From Pirellulales bacterium (GTDB lineage: Bacteria > Planctomycetota > Planctomycetia > Pirellulales > Lacipirellulaceae), in the NCBI GenBank assembly GCA_022448345.1, contig JAKVCB010000016.1:1-46556 (forward strand): a stretch of DNA of 46,556 nucleotides, given 5' to 3'. Under the pieces are notes generated by a model that had not been told where the DNA came from, searched no databases, and saw only the letters and a list, made by a program, of their open reading frames with translations. The position numbers and the translations under genes were made by a program. Shown one piece after another: positions 17,070 to 26,218 of this stretch; positions within the stretch are counted from its first letter, which is position 1, and the number at the start of each line of letters is the position of its first letter.

Positions 17070-19424
17070 ATGTGGATGAGCACGCGGTACTCACTTTTGG
17101 TTTTGCTTGCTCTCGCCTGTCCAGCGACAGGTGATGGTGCCGTCATTATGTTGAAAGATGGGCGAACTCTGGAAGGGAAAGTGGTGGAAGTCAGTGGCGT
17201 TGCCGAAGACCCCACCCGGCCAAAAATCCCGGTTGGCGAAGTCGCGGTAACGCCTATCCTGCTGGTGGATGACGGACTCCGTCGAGTCTACATCCACAAA
17301 TCACAAGTGCGTCAAATTCTGGACCAGTCGAATCGGAAAAAGATTCGTATTCGGTTATGGCAAAACGTGGCCGAACATGGTGCTCCCGTCGCGCACGTTG
17401 GCCGTGGCATACGGGTTGACCCTTTCGACGAATATGGTCGCCGGATTTACGAGTTGGTGAGTCGTGAAGGTCCTCTCCCAGTGGTGCAGGGGATTACGGA
17501 AATCACTCCTGTGTATACGCGAGTTCAGGGTTTGCGAGTCGAGCCCCGGTCTTATGTCTGGGACATGCGGATTGCAACCAGTTCGATCCCACGTGAAACG
17601 CTAAATACGATCCTTGCACGGGCTGTGCCTCAGCAGGATTTCGATAAAAGACTGCAAGTTGTTCGGCTTTACTTGCAACAAAAGCGATACCGTGATGCCC
17701 GGCTGGAGTTGGAGAAAATCATCGCCGACTTTCCCGGTTTGGAAGATCGACAGCAGGAGATCCGACAATTGCGACAGATGGGGGCACGGTCCATTCTCGA
17801 AGAGTTAAAACTCCGAACACGCGCTGGGCAACATGGGTTTGTAAGGACACTGCTGGATCAATTTCCCGCTGAAGAAGTCGACGGTGAAACGTTGCAGCAA
17901 GTTCGCGAATTGGTGCAGCAGCAAGATTTGAGTAGGTCTCGCCAGGCCGCTTTGTTGACACAGCTTAACGAACTGGCTGGTCAAATCAGCGATCCAGTTC
18001 ATTCCGAACTGACGACCAAATTTCTCCAGGAGATTTCCGAGGGGCTGAATTTTGATACCATCTCGCGATTTAATTCCTTTGAGCGACTTGTTAGTGATTC
18101 GACTCTGACACCCGAACAAAAAGTTGCCTTGGCGTTGAGCGGTTGGTTGGTCGGATCGAACAACGCGACAGACAACTTCGCAGTTGCTCTTTCACTCACC
18201 GAGGTGCGCAGCCGTGTGTTAGAATACCTCCGTTCGGACAAACCGGTGCGTCGTGCCGAAATTCTGGCTGAACTTCGCGATCTGGAGGGGGCTACGGTCG
18301 AACGTATTGCCGAGTTATTAAAACGGCTTGCTCCTCCCGAACCGTTGCCAGGCGCGACCCACCAAGGTGAGGGGTACTACAAACTTGCAGCCCCCGGAAT
18401 GACTGGTGTTGCCGATGTCAAGTACGCTGTTCAAGTTCCGCTTGAATACTCGCCACTCCGCAATTATCCGGCTATTGTGACGCTAAATGGGCAAGGTCAT
18501 TCCTCCGAACAAGAGCTTGCCTTTTGGGCAGGTGCCCCCCGTGAAAATGCTCCGCGGTCAGGGCAGGCGATGCGGCATGGCTACATTACGATTGCTGTCG
18601 AGTGGCAAAAAGAACACCAGGGAAAATACCAGTACTCGGCCCGTGAACATTACGCCGTGCTTGCGGCCTTGCGGGATGCTTTGCGACATTTTTCGATCGA
18701 TACGGACCGGGTCTTTCTCAGCGGGCATGGCACCGGTGGGGATGCTGCGTGGGATATTGGGCTGGCGCATCCAGACCTTTGGGCCGGTGTGATTCCTATT
18801 CTGGCGGCAGCCGACCGATACTGCCCGCGTTATTGGATGAATGCCGAGTTTACTTCCTGGTACTTTGTTGCCGGTGAAAAAGATGGCAATAAAATGGCCC
18901 GTAATGCGCGCGAATTTGATCGTTATTTACGGCCGAAATTCGATGCCGCGATTGTGGAATTTCGGGGACGGGGGTACGAAGGGTTTCAGGATGAAATCCA
19001 GAACCTGTTCGACTGGATGAACCGCCGAAAGCGGCTGGCAATTCCCAAGGAGTTTCGGTGTGCCACGATGCGTCCTTGGGACAACTACTTCTGGTGGCTG
19101 GAAGTCGAGGGATTGCCTGCAAAAACGATGGTGGAACCGGCCACCTGGCCTCCTCCACGCGGAGCCCGACCAGCACAGTTGCGGGGTAAAATTGGAGAAA
19201 ATAACAAACTGTCTGTATTCGGTCAGGCGAAGCGGACGACGGTCTGGCTTTCTCCCGAGATGGTGGATTTTGATCGGCAGCTAAGGGTGGAGGTGAATGG
19301 GCGAAGGATTACCGGGCGGGAACGATTTGTGAGACCCGAGGTTGCGGTACTCTTGGAAGATGTGCGCACCCGTGGTGATCGAAAACACCCTTTTTGGGCC
19401 AAGGTCGAGAGTGGGAAAAAATAG
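17070..19424 (+). CDS. Secreted alpha/beta-hydrolase-like protein with N-terminal Lsm/SH3-like domain, nucleophile missing
   Basis: About 784 residues with a signal peptide (RYSLLVLLALACPATGDGA). Just after it, MLKDGRTLEGKVVEVSG starts a small beta-barrel-like segment that ends in RVYIHKSQVRQI. A helical, TPR-like middle follows (LYLQQKRYRDARLELEKIIADFPG). From about residue 440 there is an alpha/beta-hydrolase region (VQVPLEYSPLRNYPAIVTLNG, DTDRVFLSGHGTGGDAAWD, IGLAHPDLWAGVIPILA). The usual nucleophile elbow GxSxG reads GHGTG, so the catalytic Ser is Gly (codon GGC at 18728-18730). The fold is similar to feruloyl-esterase or dienelactone-hydrolase-like proteins, but classical serine hydrolysis is unlikely. 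Start codons at 17067 (TTG), 17070 and 17076 are all possible. Confidence 0.8.
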   Translation: MWMSTRYSLLVLLALACPATGDGAVIMLKDGRTLEGKVVEVSGVAEDPTRPKIPVGEVAVTPILLVDDGLRRVYIHKSQVRQILDQSNRKKIRIRLWQNVAEHGAPVAHVGRGIRVDPFDEYGRRIYELVSREGPLPVVQGITEITPVYTRVQGLRVEPRSYVWDMRIATSSIPRETLNTILARAVPQQDFDKRLQVVRLYLQQKRYRDARLELEKIIADFPGLEDRQQEIRQLRQMGARSILEELKLRTRAGQHGFVRTLLDQFPAEEVDGETLQQVRELVQQQDLSRSRQAALLTQLNELAGQISDPVHSELTTKFLQEISEGLNFDTISRFNSFERLVSDSTLTPEQKVALALSGWLVGSNNATDNFAVALSLTEVRSRVLEYLRSDKPVRRAEILAELRDLEGATVERIAELLKRLAPPEPLPGATHQGEGYYKLAAPGMTGVADVKYAVQVPLEYSPLRNYPAIVTLNGQGHSSEQELAFWAGAPRENAPRSGQAMRHGYITIAVEWQKEHQGKYQYSAREHYAVLAALRDALRHFSIDTDRVFLSGHGTGGDAAWDIGLAHPDLWAGVIPILAAADRYCPRYWMNAEFTSWYFVAGEKDGNKMARNAREFDRYLRPKFDAAIVEFRGRGYEGFQDEIQNLFDWMNRRKRLAIPKEFRCATMRPWDNYFWWLEVEGLPAKTMVEPATWPPPRGARPAQLRGKIGENNKLSVFGQAKRTTVWLSPEMVDFDRQLRVEVNGRRITGRERFVRPEVAVLLEDVRTRGDRKHPFWAKVESGKK

Positions 19425-19549
19425 GTTTTCGACCCGTAAACAGGCAGGTGCAAGATGGTTGCCGGTAAACCGGTCCGTTGCCTTTCTTGGCCGCAAGCCT
19501 CCGCCTGGGTTCCGCCATCGATGACGGCCCGGTAGCAGTTTCCCCCCGG
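19425..19549. other. Convergent intergenic gap
   Basis: 125 bp between two converging genes. It holds a short CCGGT-AA-ACCGG palindrome but no T-tract, so no convincing terminator. Confidence 0.3.
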
Positions 19550-21472
19550 TTAGGGCCCATCTTTGTTGAGAATTGCACCGGTGATCATCCAGCCATCTTT
19601 GTCGCTACGCATCACCCGGCCAGCGATGCCGAAGTAGCGGCGTACCATTTCGAAACTGGGTAGTTTTTCTCCGTCGATCCGTTGTCGTCGTAAAAGTCCT
19701 TCTTGTTCTTCAGTCTCGGTTGTGAGCAATTCATTCAACAGGCGGCCAACCGTCGTTTCCGATTCGGGCATTTTGCCTTCTCGGATCAATTCGTAGTCGG
19801 GTCGCAGCGACTCATCCAGTCTGGCAAACGAGAAACCACAACGGGGACCCGGAGCAAGCTTGTTCATCACCGTCTCGACCCGCGCATAGGCAACACTGTT
19901 GATCAGACGCTCGCTCATCTCGTTGGCAGCCAGTAGCTCACGGATGTAATTCGCGTCTGAGGCGATGAGCAGATAACCTTCAGCGACGCAAATAGCGGAA
20001 TTTGGCAGGATCTCATCCTCTTCCTGTGAGTCCAATCCGAGATCATTGGTGTCAAGTGGATCCAAGGAGGGAGTATCGAGGTCCAGATCATCCAAATCGT
20101 ATTGTGGTTCGATGATTTCCCAAAGTTTGACGTTTCCCAACTCGCGTTGCTTTGCGTCCGGATCGTTTTCCATAATTTTGTCAAGCGTTTTTGAGAGCGC
20201 AGCTGGATTGCTGGATTCGATCGCGTAAATGAACTGTTCGCTGTGAGGAGTGATTGGAGTTAGATAATCAGTAATCGTCGAAAATCGATTACCCAAGTAG
20301 GCAACAAACTCGTCGTGAATGTTGACTTGCGGCCCATACGGGTCGTTTTCGTATCCTTCCATCGTCGTTGCAAACGCGTCGTCATAACCGGCGATTGCGT
20401 CGAAGATTGGGGCAACGTGATCAAACACAGTGGCAATGTCGAGGTTTACGGTGGAGTAGTTGGCACACCTTCTCGGTACCCATGACTCGGGCGTTAAATT
20501 TTTCGTATTGTCGAGTTGAAGCATCCGCATCGAGAGGTTCCAACGAAGGGGGTCCGTTTCCTTACCCTTGACCGGTGGTGCGTGGACAAAACTACGATGG
20601 ATGACTTCCAGGTGAGGTTTGGCCAGCAGATTGACATATCCACCTATTCCCTGGATGGCATCAAAACCATTGTCTCGCAAGATAGCGACGATGTCCCTGT
20701 CGAGGGCCAGAGGTTCGCGTTCAAGGGTTTGCAATGCGGACAGGAATGCAAACGGGTCGATAAACCAACGTAGCTCTGGAGCTAATTTCCCCGCTTCCTG
20801 CCGGCACCGTTTCATCGTGGTGACGTAGGTGGGAACGGACTTCAGGGCGGGAGTCGGCGATTTGGAAAAACGCTTGAGCATCGCCTGGGCTTCTGATGGG
20901 TCATCAATACCGCACAGCATATTATCCTTTTGGAAATAAACGGTTTGCTGCGGTGTTTCTGGATCCCCATTTGGAACCTCGAATATCAGAAGCTTGTCGG
21001 CGCCGATTGGTTGCTCCCGTTTTTCGGCACCTCGATCCGCGAAGGCCTGAGTTACCTTTTCCATCAGCGTTTCCGCCTGATCCTTGTGCCCTGTTGTGTT
21101 GATGATTACGGCGATGGCCGCCTCTTGGTTGGGGCGTTCGATCACCGCAAAACTGACCTCACCTGCAGAAATATCCTGAAGATCGTCGAGATTGAAACCC
21201 AGTTTGTCACGGAAGATTGAAAACTCCGATTCCAATTGCCGGGTCAAATTTTTGACGAACCATTCCATGCTCGGGTCCTTCATCAATTGACCAAACTCCG
21301 TTTGCTCGACCTTCTTTTCGAAGCGGGCAAAATGTGCAATCGATACGAACCCCTTGGTTGAGGGGGGAAGCAAGGTATCACTGGGCCGGGCAGCAGCGGC
21401 AAACGGTGACAACGTTAGATTCACGACCAGGCAAAGTACACTGGACAAGATGAGCGGCCGGTGGAACAACAT
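19550..21472 (-). CDS. Large secreted protein of unknown function
   Basis: About 640 residues from ATG 21472, which creates a clear signal peptide (LILSSVLCLVVNLTLSPFAAAA). Starting further upstream at 21865 would put a non-conserved tail in front of it. The mature protein begins LPPSTKGFVSIAHFARFEKK and contains repeating features: hydrophobic strands such as VSFAVIERPNQEAAIAVIINT, an acidic linker (DLDDLDLDTPSLDPLDTNDLGLDSQEEDEI) and a C-terminal part with KLAPGPRCGFSFARL. The opening and the alternation of strand and helix recall DUF3352-type periplasmic proteins, but this is an impression rather than a match. No catalytic motif was found. Confidence 0.78.
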   Translation of the reverse strand: MLFHRPLILSSVLCLVVNLTLSPFAAAARPSDTLLPPSTKGFVSIAHFARFEKKVEQTEFGQLMKDPSMEWFVKNLTRQLESEFSIFRDKLGFNLDDLQDISAGEVSFAVIERPNQEAAIAVIINTTGHKDQAETLMEKVTQAFADRGAEKREQPIGADKLLIFEVPNGDPETPQQTVYFQKDNMLCGIDDPSEAQAMLKRFSKSPTPALKSVPTYVTTMKRCRQEAGKLAPELRWFIDPFAFLSALQTLEREPLALDRDIVAILRDNGFDAIQGIGGYVNLLAKPHLEVIHRSFVHAPPVKGKETDPLRWNLSMRMLQLDNTKNLTPESWVPRRCANYSTVNLDIATVFDHVAPIFDAIAGYDDAFATTMEGYENDPYGPQVNIHDEFVAYLGNRFSTITDYLTPITPHSEQFIYAIESSNPAALSKTLDKIMENDPDAKQRELGNVKLWEIIEPQYDLDDLDLDTPSLDPLDTNDLGLDSQEEDEILPNSAICVAEGYLLIASDANYIRELLAANEMSERLINSVAYARVETVMNKLAPGPRCGFSFARLDESLRPDYELIREGKMPESETTVGRLLNELLTTETEEQEGLLRRQRIDGEKLPSFEMVRRYFGIAGRVMRSDKDGWMITGAILNKDGP

Positions 21473-21912
21473 CGGGTTGTGGAACAAGGGTCTCGCTCCA
21501 AGGGGGAAGGGGCAGAATCTTGGCAGGCCAGCTGTTTTTTTAGCAGGCCTGGTGGTTTTAGCAGGCCCAGTGCGGTCTTTCACTACGAATTGCGGCCAGG
21601 CGCCTCTATCTTTTGCCGGACACTCGTTTCTTATCGGACAATTTGCCGCCGAGAGCGCGTTTGCTAGGCGTCCCGCAGCAGAGGTTTCCCAGAACCTACG
21701 AAACGCCATCGCTGAAGGGCCATGGATGGCAGGTTTGTACCATTGGCCCGGATTGTTACTCTGAACCGGTTTCTCGTTCTGCGCAATATAGCGATAATTT
21801 AACGGCCGTAAAGGTGGGAAGTCGAAGGAAACCTCCGCCCAGGTATCCTTTTGGCTGCCGCGCACGAAGTTTCATGGGATTGGGTGGACCGGTTATCAAA
21901 ACAAACCACCCT

Positions 21913-23613
21913 TCAGGCTACGATGTCTCTCCGGCGACTCACGTAATCCCATACCACATAACGGTCCAAGTCGTGACCTGCCGTAAAAAAGACACGACCG
22001 GCGGTCGATTCTGCCAGCCGGTAAGCAAAACGAATATCCTCTTCAGTTTGAGACCAACTTGGCAACAGAAACAAATTGATCGTGATATTTTCCCGGTGGC
22101 ATCGTTGGCCCTCGCGGAGTGTTGCCGACTCAGTTCGGGGGTCGGGTGGATAGAGCAGGTAGAGCATTTCTCCTTCAAAGTGCGCCGTTGGCAAACCATC
22201 AGTAATAATCACAATTTGACGATTTGGCGTATCTTGTGTTGCCAGGAGTCGATGTGCTAGCGAGAGGCCGTGTTGAATGTTCGTGAAGTGAGGAGGCACC
22301 TGATACTCGCTGATATCTTCACGACTCATGTCTGCCTTCAACTGAACGATTGGGTCATTAATCATCACAGGCTTGGGCATCAGGTTTGCGATTTTTCCTT
22401 GTTCTACCAACTTGGCAAAACTGTAGATTTCGATGAACCGAAGCCAGTCCCCTGGGTATTGGCTACGAATAAGACCTTCCAGGGCAAGTCCCATGCGTTT
22501 CACATTCATGTACTGGCCGTCGTACCGCATCGATCCACTCATATCCATAAGCACACAGGTGGCGCATTTAGGCGTATTTCGAGTACGGTGAACTTGAATA
22601 TCGTCCTGCCGCAGGCGCACTGGCACGCCTGGTCCCTGGCGAATCAGGGCGTTGATGAAGGTACCGGGAATATCCAGGTTGGCGATCGAGTCACCAAACT
22701 CATAAGACTTTGTGGATTCGATTTCCACTGCGCCCTCACCCACGACAGGCCCCTGGTGATGGCCGGTTCGTGAGGGCTCTAATTTGCTAAACAGCTTTTC
22801 CAGCAATCGACCCTGAAAGAGACGATATGCCTTGGGGGTCATCTGAAAGCTGCCGGCCGATTCTTCCATCCCTTGTCGCTCGGCAATTTCGCGAAGGTAA
22901 TCGTGTACTTGTTGCTCAAGTGCACTGAGTTGCTCAACATCTTCGGGTTCGGCGAATTCCGCGAGTGCCTCCAGATCGATAATCCCAATTTGGGCCGTTT
23001 CTCGTGCCTGCTTCAATTGTTTCAGGAGTTCATCGATGTTTTCGAGTTCTTCTTTAATCGCGACGGCCTGGGGAGGCGACATCGATTCTCTCCCCGTAAA
23101 AGTGTATTTTGCCGCGAGTTCGTCGATTTCGTATTTGTCTCCAAGACGTTCGAGTAACTGGACCAGTTCGCGGGCAAACGGCGAATGCTCATCTTCGGCC
23201 GCATACCACAGACGCTGCAAGTCACGGATTTGTTCGGTTTGGACCGCTGCGAAGTATTGTTGATCCAACTCACTGGGAGGGACAATCGCGGCGGCTTGGC
23301 CATAAAATAACCGACTGGCTTCATCTTGCACCGTCTCGGTTTCGTACCGCTCGAGAATTTTTCTTTTCCGCTCGAGTAATATTGCAATCAGGGCGTCCAG
23401 GCTTGGACCAAGTCCGGCGATTTGACTTGGGTCGATCCGAACCGCACGGGCAAGTTCTTCTGCGGTTAAATCGCGTCGCTCGCCATACATCAACAGGTGT
23501 TCAAACCCGGGCGAAACCACGTCTGGCGGAGGTTGCGATGGACTGGGAAAACGCACCGGATCATAACGCTGGTACGTATGAATGATTCCGCCAGGTGATT
23601 TGCGATTCTCCAT
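21913..23613 (-). CDS. VWA-domain protein (VWFA/CoxE-like)
   Basis: About 566 residues, cytoplasmic by sequence (no signal peptide). The N-terminal 330 residues are helical and charged, with a likely coiled coil (AVAIKEELENIDELLKQLKQ). The C-terminal 230 residues form a von Willebrand A domain with the full MIDAS set: DMSGS, the Thr in HFTNIQHGL and the Asp in IVIITDGLPTAH. Such proteins usually partner a MoxR-type AAA+ ATPase to remodel or load metals into other proteins; no such ATPase lies next to it here. ATG 23613 (MENRKSPGG) is preferred over an upstream in-frame start at 23694. Next gene upstream on the same strand is trpD. Confidence 0.87.
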   Translation of the reverse strand: MENRKSPGGIIHTYQRYDPVRFPSPSQPPPDVVSPGFEHLLMYGERRDLTAEELARAVRIDPSQIAGLGPSLDALIAILLERKRKILERYETETVQDEASRLFYGQAAAIVPPSELDQQYFAAVQTEQIRDLQRLWYAAEDEHSPFARELVQLLERLGDKYEIDELAAKYTFTGRESMSPPQAVAIKEELENIDELLKQLKQARETAQIGIIDLEALAEFAEPEDVEQLSALEQQVHDYLREIAERQGMEESAGSFQMTPKAYRLFQGRLLEKLFSKLEPSRTGHHQGPVVGEGAVEIESTKSYEFGDSIANLDIPGTFINALIRQGPGVPVRLRQDDIQVHRTRNTPKCATCVLMDMSGSMRYDGQYMNVKRMGLALEGLIRSQYPGDWLRFIEIYSFAKLVEQGKIANLMPKPVMINDPIVQLKADMSREDISEYQVPPHFTNIQHGLSLAHRLLATQDTPNRQIVIITDGLPTAHFEGEMLYLLYPPDPRTESATLREGQRCHRENITINLFLLPSWSQTEEDIRFAYRLAESTAGRVFFTAGHDLDRYVVWDYVSRRRDIVA

Positions 23614-23799
23614 GATGTTCACTGTAGAGTGTCGGCAGGTCATTGTCACCAAGTTATTGCGTAGAGTTGTGGCCGGCCAGGCTGGTGATTTCACTTAATC
23701 GGCGCAGTTGTGCTCCTGTTTTCCTGTGCAAATCAACAGGCTGTGGATCCTCGGCACTGAAGCGGGTACCCGTCAGAACGCCGGAGGAATTCGCTGCTA

Positions 23800-24825
23800 C
23801 TAGATCTCGGTATGCGAGAACGTCACCAGCCGTTGGAGCAACTGTCGGGCGGCTCCACTTTCGATGGCACGAATGGTTGTTGACGCAGCCTCGCGCGGAT
23901 TGTCAGCAAGCCCTGCGCAGTAGATTGCCGCCGCCGCATTGAGCACCACGATATCGCGGGCTGGCCCAGGGTTTCCCGCCAACACACCATGAATCACTTC
24001 GGCGCTTTCAGTTGGGGAGGTGACATGTATGCCGTCGAGCGGTTGGGTGCCAATCCCGAAATCTTCCGGGCGCCAGATGAATTCTCGCACTTCGTCTTTT
24101 GTGACTTCAGTCACGTTGGTGACGCCCGCCAACGTGACGTCGCCAAGTCCGTCTTCCCCGCACACAATGAGTGTTCGATCTGTGCCAAGGCGGGCCAAGG
24201 CCCCCGCCAGTAAGGGACGCAGTTCCGGTCGGCCTGCACCCAGCAGTTGGAACCTGGCTGAGGCTGGATTGGCCAGCGGACCCAGGATATTGAAAATGGT
24301 ACGAATGCCAAGTTTCTTTCTCACCGCGGCAACATGCTTCATGGCCGGGTGCATCAGGGGGGCAAAGCAAAAGCAAATCCCCGTGTCGGCGAGACAGGCT
24401 TCTACCTGTGGCAGCGTTGCCTCGATATTGACGCCTAGTTCAGCGAGAACATCGGCTGAACCAGTTTTGCTGGTGATACTTCTGTTGCCATGTTTTGCTA
24501 CGGGCACGCCTGCGGCAGCGGCAACAATAGCCGCAGTGGTGCTGATGTTGAAAGTGGTTGACCCTCCTCCGCCCGTTCCGCAGGTGTCCAGTAGCGACGT
24601 ATGGTGTGAGTGGACTGGAGTCATGTGGCGTCGCAAGGAGGCGGCTGCCCCAGCCACTTCGTCCGCCGTTTCTCCCTTGGTGTGCAGCCCTGTCAGTAGC
24701 AGTGCAATTTGTTGTTCCGTCCAGGCTCCCGCCATGATTTGGTCCATCGCCTGACTTGTTTCATCAAACGAGAGGTCCTCTCCAGAGGAAAGACGCCCCA
24801 ACAACGGCGCGGTAGGGTCAGACAT
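23800..24825 (-). CDS. trpD: Anthranilate phosphoribosyltransferase
   Basis: Second step of tryptophan synthesis, transferring phosphoribose from PRPP to anthranilate. Motifs: the PRPP-binding DTCGTGGGGSTTFNIST, the VAKHGNRSITSKTGSADVLAELG segment that contacts anthranilate and Mg-PRPP, FAPLMHPAMKHVAAVRKKLGIRTIFNILGPLANPA, and DGLGDVTLAG. At about 341 residues it is of normal length. ATG 24825 has GGAG about 9 bases upstream. No other trp genes are present nearby, so the pathway is dispersed in this genome. Confidence 0.96.
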   Translation of the reverse strand: MSDPTAPLLGRLSSGEDLSFDETSQAMDQIMAGAWTEQQIALLLTGLHTKGETADEVAGAAASLRRHMTPVHSHHTSLLDTCGTGGGGSTTFNISTTAAIVAAAAGVPVAKHGNRSITSKTGSADVLAELGVNIEATLPQVEACLADTGICFCFAPLMHPAMKHVAAVRKKLGIRTIFNILGPLANPASARFQLLGAGRPELRPLLAGALARLGTDRTLIVCGEDGLGDVTLAGVTNVTEVTKDEVREFIWRPEDFGIGTQPLDGIHVTSPTESAEVIHGVLAGNPGPARDIVVLNAAAAIYCAGLADNPREAASTTIRAIESGAARQLLQRLVTFSHTEI

Positions 24826-25182
24826 GGGGATCAACTCCGGTCAGAAGGTAGCCAACAAAAAAGGGATAAATGGCAGTTTTCAGCAACGTTCAGACGATAG
24901 GTCCAAACGACGGTCAAGTCGATACCTTTCAGTAGACCCATCAATTCAAACAACCTGACCACAGTTTCGTCAACCAATGGGTTGCGAATTTGGTCGGCGG
25001 GAGTGCCTGCAGGGGGCCCTGGATAGGGCGAGTCCAAGAGCCTTTCGATTCCGTTTGTTTGGCAGTGAACGCCCAGCTTGTTTCCTCAGACAAGGACCTC
25101 TAGAATAAGGCTCCGATTTTCAGATCGATTCCTTTTTTCAGATCGATTCCTTGCTGAGCCGTGTGAGGGTTCACTGCTAGCC
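24826..25182. other. Divergent intergenic region between trpD and nucleoside hydrolase
   Basis: This region holds the promoters of two divergent genes. A minus-strand open frame at 24831-25037 ends exactly in front of trpD, begins with TTG and has no ribosome-binding site. Its sequence (VRLFELMGLLKGIDLTVVWTY) looks partly protein-like, so a short gene translationally coupled to trpD cannot be excluded, but I do not call it. Confidence 0.35.
25117..25152. repeat. Perfect 18-bp tandem duplication
   Basis: TTTTCAGATCGATTCCTT is repeated twice without mismatch about 30 bp upstream of the nucleoside hydrolase ATG, in the likely promoter or 5' leader. Confidence 0.92.
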
Positions 25183-26112
25183 ATGGCCCGACGAGTCATT
25201 CTTGATGTGGATCCGGGCGTCGACGATGCGATGGCAATTTGCCTGGCGCTGGCCGATCCCGGGTTGGAAGTTGTCGCGGTAACCGCGAGCGGGGGCAATG
25301 TGGCTCCGGGACAGGCAACCCGCAATGTTCAAGCGGTTATTGAGCAACTAGACCCTGCCCGTTGGCCGCGGATGGGATCTGCTTCTTCCGACCAGGTACT
25401 TCGTGTTGATGCCGGGTATTTCTATGGCATCGATGGTTTCTGTGGCGTCGATTTTGACGTAGCCGAACTGCATCATCCTCATCCCTCGGTCAAAGTCATT
25501 CACGACGAGGTTACCGCGGCGCCAGAGGAAGTTACCATTATTACTACCGCTCCATTAAGCAATATTTCTGCGGCCCTACAGCGCGATCCGAATGTCGCGT
25601 CGCAAATCGGCCATTTGATAGTGCTTGGGGGTACACTCGGTGGACCGGGAAATGTTACCCCTGCTGCCGAATTTAATGTCTATTGTGATGCTGAATCAGC
25701 TCGACAGGTATTTCGGTCACCGGTTACCAAAACCGTCATTCCGATCGATGTGTCTGGTAAAGTCGTCTTTGACTATGACTTGATGAACCGATTGCCAGGG
25801 AGTACGTCGCGGACAGGTGCTTTGCTGCGTCAGATTCTACCAGGCGCATTTTTAGCGCACCGGGAGCGGATGGGATTGGAAGAGATTTATGTTCATGACG
25901 TTGTGGCGGTCGTTGCTGCCCTTCACCCCGAGTTGTTTACCACAAGAATGCTGCATGGCGACGTCGAAACCGAGGGAGAGTTGACACATGGAGCCACCGT
26001 CTTTGACCACCGGCACCGCCCTGAGCAACAGCCGAATATGGCCGTTGCGGTAGATGTCGATGCCGCAAGCGTGGTCGATTGTATTCTGCGGATACTGGAT
26101 CGTGCAGGGTAA
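25183..26112 (+). CDS. Inosine/uridine-preferring nucleoside hydrolase
   Basis: 309-residue N-ribohydrolase that splits nucleosides into base and ribose (purine/pyrimidine salvage). The calcium-binding signature DVDPGVDDAMAICLAL starts at residue 7. Further family motifs are ASGGNVAPGQATRNV, the TTAPLSNISAAL loop, LIVLGGTLGGPGNVTPAAEFNVYCDAES, and the C-terminal Asp region (DVVAVVAALHPELF). ATG 25183 (MARRVILDVDPG) places the calcium motif at the usual N-terminal position; upstream in-frame codons run through the 18-bp tandem duplication and give an implausible leader. Substrate specificity is not resolvable. Confidence 0.93.
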   Translation: MARRVILDVDPGVDDAMAICLALADPGLEVVAVTASGGNVAPGQATRNVQAVIEQLDPARWPRMGSASSDQVLRVDAGYFYGIDGFCGVDFDVAELHHPHPSVKVIHDEVTAAPEEVTIITTAPLSNISAALQRDPNVASQIGHLIVLGGTLGGPGNVTPAAEFNVYCDAESARQVFRSPVTKTVIPIDVSGKVVFDYDLMNRLPGSTSRTGALLRQILPGAFLAHRERMGLEEIYVHDVVAVVAALHPELFTTRMLHGDVETEGELTHGATVFDHRHRPEQQPNMAVAVDVDAASVVDCILRILDRAG

Positions 26113-26218
26113 CACGAATTCAAGACAGGACAACAGGTTCGTTGGCTGACCGTGCGCTACGACCGGTGGGGGCCTGCCAGCAGCGATTGTCTGGCAAATA
26201 CATGTCGAAGGGGCATTG

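Noticed and set aside
24020-24754. Plus-strand open frame opposite trpD
   Set aside because: Low-complexity Ala/Ser/Pro-rich translation typical of the strand opposite a GC-rich gene.
24831-25037. 68-codon frame ending at the trpD start
   Set aside because: TTG start without a ribosome-binding site. The coupling to trpD is suggestive but not enough to call it.
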